27,367 nucleotides of DNA from Chitinophagaceae bacterium (GTDB taxonomy: Bacteria > Bacteroidota > Bacteroidia > Chitinophagales > Chitinophagaceae), in assembly GCA_016741945.1 (NCBI GenBank), contig JACVCQ010000002.1, forward strand, positions 1-27,367, in the 5' to 3' direction. A program made the position numbers and the translations under genes. Below are positions 15,684 through 22,717 of this stretch, piece by piece (positions within the stretch are counted from its first letter, which is position 1; every line of letters starts with the position of its first letter). The notes under the pieces are model-generated. The model did not search any database. It was not told where the DNA came from and was given only the letters and a program-made list of their open reading frames with translations.

Positions 15684-15779
15684 GATTGATGCTAAATGGC
15701 TGCAATATACAGCCTTGTATCCGTTACAAAAACATCTGTTAATCCAGGATATGCTTTACTACGTACAAAACATATACAT

Positions 15780-15787
15780 TAATTTTG
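15780..15787 (+). promoter_or_regulatory. Predicted -7 element of lptB
   Basis: TAATTTTG is a full TAnnTTTG match 16 nt before the TTG start at 15804. The region at the expected -33 distance is only a weak match. Confidence 0.45.
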
Positions 15788-15803
15788 TAAAAAATCATCT
15801 CGC

Positions 15804-16583
15804 TTGAATATTACCATATATGCCAAAGATCTACTCAAGAGCTACAAAGGAAGAACTGTTGTAAACAATGTCAGCATTGAAGTTCGACAAGGAGAAATCG
15901 TAGGACTACTCGGACCCAATGGAGCAGGTAAAACCACCACTTTTTATATGGTAGTTGGACTGATTAAACCTGATGAAGGAAGTGTTTTCCTGAATGATAT
16001 TGATATTACACGATTACCTATGTACAAAAGAGCCCAAATGGGTATTGGTTACTTGCCTCAAGAAGCTAGTGTATTTAGAAGCCTGAGTGTAGAAGATAAT
16101 ATTTTATCTGTACTGGAAATGACCAAATTAACCAAACAAGAACGCTTAAATAAGCTGGAGCAGTTATTAGATGAATTCAACCTGCATCACGTGAGAAAAA
16201 ACAATGGCGACAGTTTAAGTGGTGGGGAGCGAAGAAGAACAGAAATAGCCCGGGCATTGGCAGTAGACCCTAAATTTATCTTATTAGATGAACCTTTTGC
16301 AGGTGTTGACCCTATTGCAGTTGAAGATATACAAGGTGTAGTGGCCCGATTGAAATATAAAAATATTGGTATTTTAATCACAGACCACAATGTAAATGAA
16401 ACCCTCTCAATTTGCGATCGAGCGTATCTTTTGATAGAAGGTAAAATTTTTAAACACGGTTCTGCAGAGCAATTAGCCGATGATGAGCAGGTAAGACGTC
16501 TTTATCTAGGAACCAATTTTGAACTACGCAGAAAAGACTGGATCATTGAAATGGGCAAAACACATACCGCTCCTTCGGAATAG
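15804..16583 (+). CDS. lptB: LPS export ABC transporter ATP-binding protein LptB
   Basis: A 259-residue cytoplasmic ATPase that powers lipopolysaccharide extraction from the inner membrane with LptF/LptG. All ABC motifs are intact: Walker A GPNGAGKTT, Q-loop YLPQEASVF, signature LSGGERRR, Walker B FILLDEPFAGVDP and H-loop ITDHNV. LSGGERRR with DEPFAGVDPIAVEDIQ is characteristic of LptB rather than branched-chain amino acid transporters. It extends about 20 residues beyond the E. coli protein. The start is TTG at 15804; a stop lies in frame just upstream and no ATG in this frame precedes the Walker A region. No other lpt gene is nearby. Confidence 0.93.
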   Translation: MNITIYAKDLLKSYKGRTVVNNVSIEVRQGEIVGLLGPNGAGKTTTFYMVVGLIKPDEGSVFLNDIDITRLPMYKRAQMGIGYLPQEASVFRSLSVEDNILSVLEMTKLTKQERLNKLEQLLDEFNLHHVRKNNGDSLSGGERRRTEIARALAVDPKFILLDEPFAGVDPIAVEDIQGVVARLKYKNIGILITDHNVNETLSICDRAYLLIEGKIFKHGSAEQLADDEQVRRLYLGTNFELRRKDWIIEMGKTHTAPSE

Positions 16584-16649
16584 TGATATTGACCCAAGAT
16601 TTCATATTAGCGTTTTTCACGGGTATTCCTTATTTTGCTGATATCAACC

Positions 16650-18167
16650 ATGAAACTGCTCAGTCCCGCAATATCCCGTTTGGCTCGCTTCAGGCATTGG
16701 CGCATTGAACAATGGGTGAATGAACCTATTGCAGCACAACGGGAAGTGCTACAAGACCTTGTTACACATGGACAATACACAGAGATTGGCAGGAAATATG
16801 GATTCTCTTCTTTATTTAATATCAGAAAATTCAAAGCCGCAGTACCTATCCATGAATATGATGATCTAAAACCCTATATCGAAAGATTAATGCAAGGTGA
16901 ACAGAATCTTTTATGGAATACCCCTGTAAACTGGTTTGCTAAAAGTAGTGGTACTACCAGCGATAAAAGTAAATTCATTCCCATCACACAAGAAAGCTTA
17001 GAAGACTGCCATTATCAGGGCGCCAAAGATGTACTGACATTGTATTATCATCAACGCAATGAAAGTGATTTATTAACAGGAAAGGGACTGGTTATCGGCG
17101 GCAGTCATCAGATTAGCAAAGTGAATGAAGAAGTAAATTACGGTGACCTGAGCGCTGTACTTTTACAAAACACACCCATCTGGGCAAATTGGATCAGAAC
17201 ACCGGAATTATCCATTGCCCTAATGGATGAATGGGAAGAGAAAATTGAAAAACTAGCACAGTCCACCATTCCAGAACCCGTTACCTCCATTTCAGGGGTA
17301 CCTACTTGGACATTGGTATTGATCAAGAGAATATTAGAGATTACGGGTAAACAAAGCCTGAAAGAGGTTTGGCCAGGACTAGAGCTTTATATCCACGGCG
17401 GCGTTTCATTTACTCCTTATCGTGAACAATTCGAAAGATTTATTGGTGAAGGTTGTACTTACCTGGAAATGTATAATGCCAGTGAAGGTTTTTTTGCCGC
17501 ACAAGATGATCCCAATGAAGAAGGCATGTTAATATTTCTAGATCATGGTATTTTTTATGAATTCATGCCTGTAGAGGAATATGGCAAAAAAGATCCTGTT
17601 ACCATTGGTCTCAATAAAGTTGAAATTGGTAAAAATTACGCTCTTGTAATCAGCACGAACGGAGGTCTCTGGCGTTATTTAGTAGGCGATACCATACAGT
17701 TTACTTCTTTATCTCCTTTCAGAATAAAAGTAAGTGGCAGACTAAAACAATATATCAATGCATTTGGTGAAGAAGTGATCGCTGATAACAGCGATAAAGC
17801 GATTGCAATGGCCTGCGAAAAAACCGGGCTTTCCGTAAAAGATTATACCGCTGCACCGATATACTTTGGCGACCACAGTAAAGGGGCCCATGAATGGTTG
17901 ATTGAATTTGAACAAAACCCTGCATCTACTGATCAGTTTGCCTATGAATTAGATTGCGCATTGAAAACATTGAATAGTGATTATGAAGCAAAGCGATATA
18001 AGGATATGGCTTTAACACTCCCGCATGTACATGCAGTCCCAAAAGGGTTATTTCACCAATGGCTTAAAAGTAAAGGAAAGCTGGGTGGACAACACAAAGT
18101 ACCTCGCTTAAGTAATGACAGAAAATACATTGATGAAATAAAAATACTGATGCAGCAGTATGGATAG
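16650..18167 (+). CDS. GH3 family acyl-adenylate/amide-synthetase-like protein
   Basis: A 505-residue member of the GH3 family, first known as plant auxin- and jasmonate-conjugating enzymes and widespread in Bacteroidota with unknown role. The three adenylation motifs are visible: SSGTTSDKSKFIP (phosphate-binding loop, about residues 94-106), MYNASEGFFA (about residues 270-279) and YLVGDT (about residues 343-348). The protein probably activates a carboxylic acid with ATP; the acceptor is unknown. I chose the ATG at 16650; the frame is open to a TTG at 16635. TTATTTTG upstream is a weak promoter match. The stop overlaps the next gene by 8 bp, so GH3, DUF3667 and fabG form one operon. Confidence 0.88.
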   Translation: MKLLSPAISRLARFRHWRIEQWVNEPIAAQREVLQDLVTHGQYTEIGRKYGFSSLFNIRKFKAAVPIHEYDDLKPYIERLMQGEQNLLWNTPVNWFAKSSGTTSDKSKFIPITQESLEDCHYQGAKDVLTLYYHQRNESDLLTGKGLVIGGSHQISKVNEEVNYGDLSAVLLQNTPIWANWIRTPELSIALMDEWEEKIEKLAQSTIPEPVTSISGVPTWTLVLIKRILEITGKQSLKEVWPGLELYIHGGVSFTPYREQFERFIGEGCTYLEMYNASEGFFAAQDDPNEEGMLIFLDHGIFYEFMPVEEYGKKDPVTIGLNKVEIGKNYALVISTNGGLWRYLVGDTIQFTSLSPFRIKVSGRLKQYINAFGEEVIADNSDKAIAMACEKTGLSVKDYTAAPIYFGDHSKGAHEWLIEFEQNPASTDQFAYELDCALKTLNSDYEAKRYKDMALTLPHVHAVPKGLFHQWLKSKGKLGGQHKVPRLSNDRKYIDEIKILMQQYG

Positions 18168-19035
18168 CCAACAACCTACCCCACCGAAGGATACAACTAT
18201 CGTATGCAAGAACTGTAATAATTATTTCAGTGGCAAATACTGTAACCAATGCGGAGAAAAAGTATACAAGGAAACTGATAAAAAGATTTCTCTTCTTTTT
18301 GAAGATGCTTTTCATTTCATTACCCATCTCGAAGGATCCTTTTTTACTACACTAAAAACAATTTTTAAAACACCCGGGCAATTGTCTACTGACTATTGCG
18401 GTGGCATCAGGAAAAGATACTTCAAGCCCTTGTCGCTATTTCTATTGTTAGTGGTGTTATATCTGTTATTTCCGCTTGCTTCTGGTTTGAATATGCCATT
18501 GAAGAATCATATGGACCAAAATAGATATGGTGAATTTGCAACCCAAAAAGTGGAAAATTATCTTCAGCGACATCCGGATAAAACATATGCTATGTTGGAG
18601 GAAAAATTTGCAGCAAAAAGTGAAAAATTATCAAAGCTTTTACTTTTACTCATTGTTCCCTGCAGTGCTCTTATCTTGTGGGCTTTGACGTTTTTTAAAA
18701 GAAAATATTTCTTTGATCAAATGGTAATATCTGCAGAGATAAATAGCTTTTTTCTAATCGCGAATTTCTTTTTACTACCCATTTTAATCTTACTAATTTT
18801 TCTGGCAGCAAAAATATTTCATTTTTCAGTTGCTTGGGTTACTGATGCTAAGTATACATTCGTTGGTCAGGCTTTTACTGCCTTATTCACAGCATTAGCA
18901 ATGAAGCGATTTTATGGATTTAAAAGAATCTATAGAATAGTAGCATCACTTGTTTTTATCTACTTCCATGGGTTCATAGTCTATAGCTTGTATAAATTCA
19001 CTTTATTTGTGGCAGTATTTTATCAAATACATTAA
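18160..19035 (+). CDS. DUF3667 membrane protein with N-terminal zinc ribbon
   Basis: A 291-residue inner-membrane protein. The N-terminus carries a zinc-ribbon-like motif (C16, C19, C28, C31: CKNCNNYFSGKYCNQCG), followed by a conserved stretch GSFFTTLKTIFKTPG (about 59-73), then about five hydrophobic segments (roughly 88-108, 157-175, 190-222, 232-247 and 262-288). This layout matches DUF3667, a Bacteroidota family without known function. The start ATG at 18160 overlaps the GH3 stop by 8 bp and the stop is 2 nt before fabG, so translation is probably coupled. Confidence 0.85.
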   Translation: MDSQQPTPPKDTTIVCKNCNNYFSGKYCNQCGEKVYKETDKKISLLFEDAFHFITHLEGSFFTTLKTIFKTPGQLSTDYCGGIRKRYFKPLSLFLLLVVLYLLFPLASGLNMPLKNHMDQNRYGEFATQKVENYLQRHPDKTYAMLEEKFAAKSEKLSKLLLLLIVPCSALILWALTFFKRKYFFDQMVISAEINSFFLIANFFLLPILILLIFLAAKIFHFSVAWVTDAKYTFVGQAFTALFTALAMKRFYGFKRIYRIVASLVFIYFHGFIVYSLYKFTLFVAVFYQIH

Positions 19036-19037
19036 TT

Positions 19038-19793
19038 ATGAAACTACTTGAAGGAAAAGTATCGATTGTTACCGGTGCTGCTCGCGGAATTGGTGCAGCC
19101 ATTGCATTGAAGCTTGCTGAACATGGCAGTCATATTGCATTTACCTATGTTAGCGACAGTAGCGCTGAAAAAGCTGCTACTCTGGAAGCAGAACTAAAAG
19201 CCTTAGGTGTGAATGCCAAAGCATGGAAAAGCAATGCAGGAGAATTCGCCGAATGCGAAAGCTTTGTAAACGAAGTCATTAAAGAGTTTGGTACCGTTGA
19301 TGTATGCGTGAACAATGCCGGTATCTCTAAAGACAACCTCTTGCTTCGTATGACAGCGGAACAGTGGGATGATGTGATGGATATTAACCTGAAAAGTGTC
19401 TTTAATATGACCAAACAGGTAATTCGTCCGATGATGAAAGCCAAAACCGGTAGTATCATAAACATGAGCTCTATCATTGGTATCAGAGGCAATGCCGGAC
19501 AAAGCAGTTATGCTGCCAGTAAAGCAGGTATCATCGGTTTTACAAAATCTGTTGCTCACGAACTAGGCAGTAGAAATATCCGCTGCAACGCCATTGCACC
19601 CGGATTCATCGAAACAGATATGACCCATTACCTGAAAGATGGTGATGGAGCAGCTGAGTTTTTAAAGAAAATTCCATTGGGCAGGTTTGGGAAAGCCGAA
19701 GAAATTGCCAATACTACTTTGTTTTTAGCGAGTGATATGAGCGCTTATATTACAGGTCAGGTACTGAGTGCTTGTGGCGGCTTAAACATCTGA
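19038..19793 (+). CDS. fabG: 3-oxoacyl-[acyl-carrier-protein] reductase FabG-type SDR
   Basis: A 251-residue short-chain dehydrogenase that reduces beta-ketoacyl-ACP with NADPH in fatty acid synthesis. The nucleotide-binding TGAARGIG (12-19), NNAG (92-95), catalytic S145, Y158 and K162 (YAASK) and the FabG-like tail YITGQVLSACGGLNI are all present. The tail and spacing fit FabG, but many SDRs share these traits, so a specialised reductase acting with the adjacent GH3 protein is possible. It starts 2 nt after the DUF3667 gene and is followed by a strong terminator. Confidence 0.88.
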   Translation: MKLLEGKVSIVTGAARGIGAAIALKLAEHGSHIAFTYVSDSSAEKAATLEAELKALGVNAKAWKSNAGEFAECESFVNEVIKEFGTVDVCVNNAGISKDNLLLRMTAEQWDDVMDINLKSVFNMTKQVIRPMMKAKTGSIINMSSIIGIRGNAGQSSYAASKAGIIGFTKSVAHELGSRNIRCNAIAPGFIETDMTHYLKDGDGAAEFLKKIPLGRFGKAEEIANTTLFLASDMSAYITGQVLSACGGLNI

Positions 19794-19818
19794 TACCTAT
19801 TACTGATGATATCCGAGT

Positions 19819-19846
19819 AAGCTGCTATTCGCCAAAATAGCAGCTT
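19819..19846 (+). terminator. Rho-independent terminator after fabG
   Basis: An 11-bp perfect stem, AAGCTGCTATT (19819-19829) and AATAGCAGCTT (19836-19846), with a 6-nt loop and a following TTATT. It closes the GH3-DUF3667-fabG operon 25 nt after the stop. Confidence 0.85.
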
Positions 19847-19947
19847 TATTCCCCTATTTATATAGACTTCTCACCGAAACAGTGATCATCTAGAAATTTA
19901 ATCGACTGATTTTCAGTATCTTAGATTAATTTACCCTTGCTTATTTT

Positions 19948-19967
19948 TTTGTTAAACAAATGTTTAA
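19948..19967 (+). promoter_or_regulatory. Overlapping palindromes upstream of the sulP operon promoter
   Basis: Two interlocked perfect inverted repeats: TTTGTT-A-AACAAA (19948-19960) and TTAAACA-AA-TGTTTAA (19952-19967). They end 2 nt before the -33 TTG of the operon promoter, a position suited to a regulator. No candidate regulator gene is adjacent. Confidence 0.5.
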
Positions 19968-19969
19968 GC

Positions 19970-20000
19970 TTGTAATTTGCGTGATCGCCTGTTACATTTG
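19970..20000 (+). promoter_or_regulatory. Predicted promoter of the small exported protein-sulP-carbonic anhydrase operon
   Basis: TTG (19970-19972), 20 nt, then TACATTTG (19993-20000), a full TAnnTTTG match, 9 nt before the ATG at 20010. It overlaps the 5' part of the longest open frame (from 19977), which therefore is not the true start. Confidence 0.65.
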
Positions 20001-20009
20001 CAACTCCCT

Positions 20010-20306
20010 ATGGCTAAGCGAATTATAAATATTTTTCTGATACTTGTTTTGGCAGTACAGATTATTCCCGTTCAACAAATGGGAAAAATGCTATACTCCA
20101 ATCAGTTCACAGAAGAAATTCCGCATAGCTTAGACCATAACCCGGAGAACAGTAAACAATCTGAATCAAAAAGCGATTTTATCTCTACTCCAGAAGTTGG
20201 GATTCTATACATCAATAATTGTTCGAATTTAGTACGTCCCATCACATCTGATGTGATTCCACAGAATCATACGAACGAAATTCATGTTCCTCCACCTAAT
20301 TGCTAA
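20010..20306 (+). CDS. Small exported protein of unknown function ahead of sulP
   Basis: A 98-residue protein starting MAKRIINIFLILVLAVQIIP, an N-terminal hydrophobic segment that acts as a signal peptide or membrane anchor. The rest is hydrophilic and ends in HVPPPNC with a C-terminal Cys. I recall similar short proteins with a PPPNC-like end from this phylum, but cannot name a family. The start was set by the promoter whose -7 element ends at 20000; an upstream GTG frame from 19977 overlaps that promoter. A 9-bp hairpin overlaps its stop codon, and sulP follows 52 nt later, so it is probably the first gene of the operon. Confidence 0.75.
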   Translation: MAKRIINIFLILVLAVQIIPVQQMGKMLYSNQFTEEIPHSLDHNPENSKQSESKSDFISTPEVGILYINNCSNLVRPITSDVIPQNHTNEIHVPPPNC

Positions 20307-20325
20307 TCTTATCCATTAAGATTAG
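20303..20325 (+). promoter_or_regulatory. Intercistronic hairpin between the small protein gene and sulP
   Basis: CTAATCTTA (20303-20311) and TAAGATTAG (20317-20325) pair perfectly over 9 bp with a 5-nt loop; the left arm includes the stop codon at 20304-20306. There is no T-run after it, so it is more likely an mRNA stability or processing element than a terminator. Confidence 0.5.
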
Positions 20326-20358
20326 TAACTTAAACCTCCTCCTTAATTCAATCATTGC

Positions 20359-21924
20359 ATGAAGAAATATTTAAAGTATGCAGGTGCTGATGCATCTGCA
20401 TCCATTGTTGTACTACTAGTAGCATTACCGTTATGCTTAGGTATCGCACTGGGTTCCGGAGCCCCCCTTTTTTCCGGAATCATAGCTGGCGTAGTTGGCG
20501 GTATCGTTATTGGGTTGTTGAGCGGATCGCAACTAAGCGTGAGCGGTCCGGCGGCCGGACTCACAGTTATAGTTGCAACAGCCATTACTAAACTTCAGGT
20601 TTACGAGGCATTTTTATTAGCCGTTGTTATTGGAGGTTTATTACAAATTATCTTAGGATTTCTGAAAGCAGGTGTTATTGGCGATTATGTGCCCAATGCT
20701 GTAATCAAAGGAATGTTGGCTGCTATTGGTCTGATACTGATTCTCAAACAATTCCCTCATCTCATCGGCTATGATACAGATTTTGAAGGAGATGAATCAT
20801 TTATTCAGACCAATGATCAAAATACTTTTACTGCCATGTTCGAAGCAGTAAAATATATTACCCCTACCGCTTTGGTGATTGGAGTAGTATCGATCTTACT
20901 ACTGATGTTTTGGGAAAGTAAATTCATCAAAACAAAAAAATCTTTAAAACTTTTTCCGGGTGCTTTGATCGTAGTATTGGTGGGAACAATATTGAATGAA
21001 TACCTGCGTTTATCCGGCAGTAGTTATGCGCTGGAACAAAAACACTTGGTTACTTTACCGGTTGCTGAAAACGTTGGATCATTTTTTTCATTTTTTACTT
21101 TTCCGGATATTCAGTTTTTGAAAAATCCGGATGTATGGATATCCGGAATCACATTAGCAATTGTTGCCAGTCTGGAAACTTTACTGGGTATTGAAGCGGC
21201 AGATAAACTAGACCCATTAAAAAGAGTTACACCAACAAACCGAGAACTAAAAGCACAAGGTGTAGGTAATATGGTGTCAGGAATGATTGGAGGTTTACCG
21301 CTTACTTCTGTTGTGGTAAGAACCTCTGCTAATATTTCCGCAGGGGCTAAATCAAAAATGTCTACCATCTTACATGGATCCATGATGTTGCTTTGTGTGA
21401 TGTTTGTACCTACTATTTTGAATAAGATCCCATTATGTGCACTGGCAGCCGTTTTAATCTTTACAGGATACAAACTCGCTAAGGTTTCTCTGTTTAAAGA
21501 GTTCTATATAAAAGGATGGAATCAATTTGTTCCTTTTGTAGCTACCATTGCAGCTATTTTATTGACAGATCTACTGATTGGTATTTTGATAGGAATCGGT
21601 GTAGCATTATTCTTCCTGATCAGAAGTAATTTCAGATCAGCTGTGATGGTGGTAAATGATGATAACAACTACCTCATTCGCTTTAGAAAAGATGTCTCTT
21701 TTCTGAATAAACCTATTGTGAAGAAAAAGCTGGAGGAAGTACCTCATAATTCCTATGTAATCATTGATGCAGAAAGAGCTGATTTCATTGACAAAGATGT
21801 GATTGAAGAAGTCAATAATTTCTTATGTCATGCTCACCTAAAGAAAATTAGGGTTGAGGTGAAAACAGGTCAGAGCAAATCCAATAAAAATATCTTTTCC
21901 ATCCCACAAATTACTGAAGAATGA
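20359..21924 (+). CDS. SulP family anion transporter, probable bicarbonate transporter
   Basis: A 521-residue inner-membrane transporter with about 12-14 membrane segments over residues 10-430. It has the SulP motif region near the start (ADASASIVVLLVALPLCLGIALGSGAP), LSGSQLSVSGPAAGLT and the conserved ITLAIVASLETLLGIEAADKLDP. A C-terminal cytoplasmic STAS-like part follows (about 435-505, YVIIDAERADFIDKDVIEE). SulP proteins move sulfate, bicarbonate or dicarboxylates. The 4-bp overlap (ATGA) with a beta-carbonic anhydrase gene makes bicarbonate the likely substrate here, as in BicA-like systems; this is inference from context. Confidence 0.9.
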   Translation: MKKYLKYAGADASASIVVLLVALPLCLGIALGSGAPLFSGIIAGVVGGIVIGLLSGSQLSVSGPAAGLTVIVATAITKLQVYEAFLLAVVIGGLLQIILGFLKAGVIGDYVPNAVIKGMLAAIGLILILKQFPHLIGYDTDFEGDESFIQTNDQNTFTAMFEAVKYITPTALVIGVVSILLLMFWESKFIKTKKSLKLFPGALIVVLVGTILNEYLRLSGSSYALEQKHLVTLPVAENVGSFFSFFTFPDIQFLKNPDVWISGITLAIVASLETLLGIEAADKLDPLKRVTPTNRELKAQGVGNMVSGMIGGLPLTSVVVRTSANISAGAKSKMSTILHGSMMLLCVMFVPTILNKIPLCALAAVLIFTGYKLAKVSLFKEFYIKGWNQFVPFVATIAAILLTDLLIGILIGIGVALFFLIRSNFRSAVMVVNDDNNYLIRFRKDVSFLNKPIVKKKLEEVPHNSYVIIDAERADFIDKDVIEEVNNFLCHAHLKKIRVEVKTGQSKSNKNIFSIPQITEE

Positions 21925-22556
21925 AAATCTATGAAAAGTTACTCTTAGAAAACAAAGCATGGGCAACTGAAAAAGTGCAGGATGATCCTGAATATTTCAG
22001 TCGCCTTGCCGATATACAAAAACCCGATTTTCTGTGGATCGGATGTAGCGATAGTCGTGTACCCGCTAATGAAATCACCAATACACAACCCGGTGAAATA
22101 TTTGTACACCGCAATATCGCGAATATGGTGGTACATACGGATGTAAACCTATTAAGCGTTTTAGATTACGCTGTAACACATTTAAAAGTAAAACATGTAA
22201 TTGTTTGTGGTCACTATGGTTGCGGTGGTGTTAAAGCGGCGATGACCAACCACGATTATAAGCAAGTACTGAATATGTGGTTGCGTAATATCAAAGATGT
22301 ATACCGGATGCATAGAGACGAATTAAATAGTATGCAAGACGACCAGCAAAAATTTGATCGCCTAGTTGAACTGAATGTGCAGGAGCAGGTTATTCACTTA
22401 GCAAAAACTTCCATCATCCAAAGAGCCTGGAAAAATGAGCAAAGACCCCATTTACATGGATGGGTATATGGCTTAAAAGATGGTTTGATCAAACCCGTAT
22501 TTGAAATGCCGGCTAATACCAATATCGATCATTTGTATGAGTATGATGACCTTTAA
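21921..22556 (+). CDS. can: Beta-class carbonic anhydrase
   Basis: A 211-residue zinc enzyme that interconverts CO2 and bicarbonate. The beta-class site is complete: C42, D44 and R46 in CSDSR, then H98 and C101 in HYGCGG, giving the Cys2-His zinc site and the Asp-Arg pair. The length matches the E. coli Can type. The start codon overlaps the sulP stop, so translation is coupled, and the pair probably supplies bicarbonate for carboxylation reactions or for pH control. Confidence 0.95.
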   Translation: MKIYEKLLLENKAWATEKVQDDPEYFSRLADIQKPDFLWIGCSDSRVPANEITNTQPGEIFVHRNIANMVVHTDVNLLSVLDYAVTHLKVKHVIVCGHYGCGGVKAAMTNHDYKQVLNMWLRNIKDVYRMHRDELNSMQDDQQKFDRLVELNVQEQVIHLAKTSIIQRAWKNEQRPHLHGWVYGLKDGLIKPVFEMPANTNIDHLYEYDDL

Positions 22557-22560
22557 GTTA

Positions 22561-22600
22561 GGGAAGGAATAGTGTCTCAGCGATGCTGTTCCCCATTTTT
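22561..22600 (+). terminator. Possible terminator after the carbonic anhydrase gene
   Basis: GGGAA (22561-22565) can pair with TTCCC (22589-22593), with an inner CAGC/GCTG stem (22578-22588), followed by TTTTT at 22596-22600. An alternative stem GGAATAG/CTGTTCC is also possible. Placement 4 nt after the stop codon supports a terminator, but the stem is imperfect. Confidence 0.45.
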
Positions 22601-22717
22601 GAGTTCTTAAATATGCGTTAAAGACCTTATTGATCAAGCGGTAAGAGAACAATACGCTTAAAGTTCTGTTATAGAACGGGCTAATTTATTCATAACTTTC
22701 TTTGACAAACAATCATT

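Noticed and set aside
15684..15803. SAM riboswitch ahead of metF
   Set aside because: The gap to lptB is only 120 nt, and the only structure I see is a 5-bp hairpin; there is no S-box-like multi-helix core.
19145..19559. Long minus-strand open frames opposite fabG
   Set aside because: They lie wholly inside a well-supported gene, show no family motifs and have no promoter; they are coding shadows.
20333..20343. CCTCCTCCTT before sulP as a ribosome binding site
   Set aside because: It resembles the anti-Shine-Dalgarno sequence itself rather than its complement, so it would not pair with 16S rRNA.
22620..22690. GTTCT/AGAAC short inverted repeats ahead of the ABC gene
   Set aside because: Five-bp arms with AT-rich spacers are expected by chance and no consistent structure emerges.
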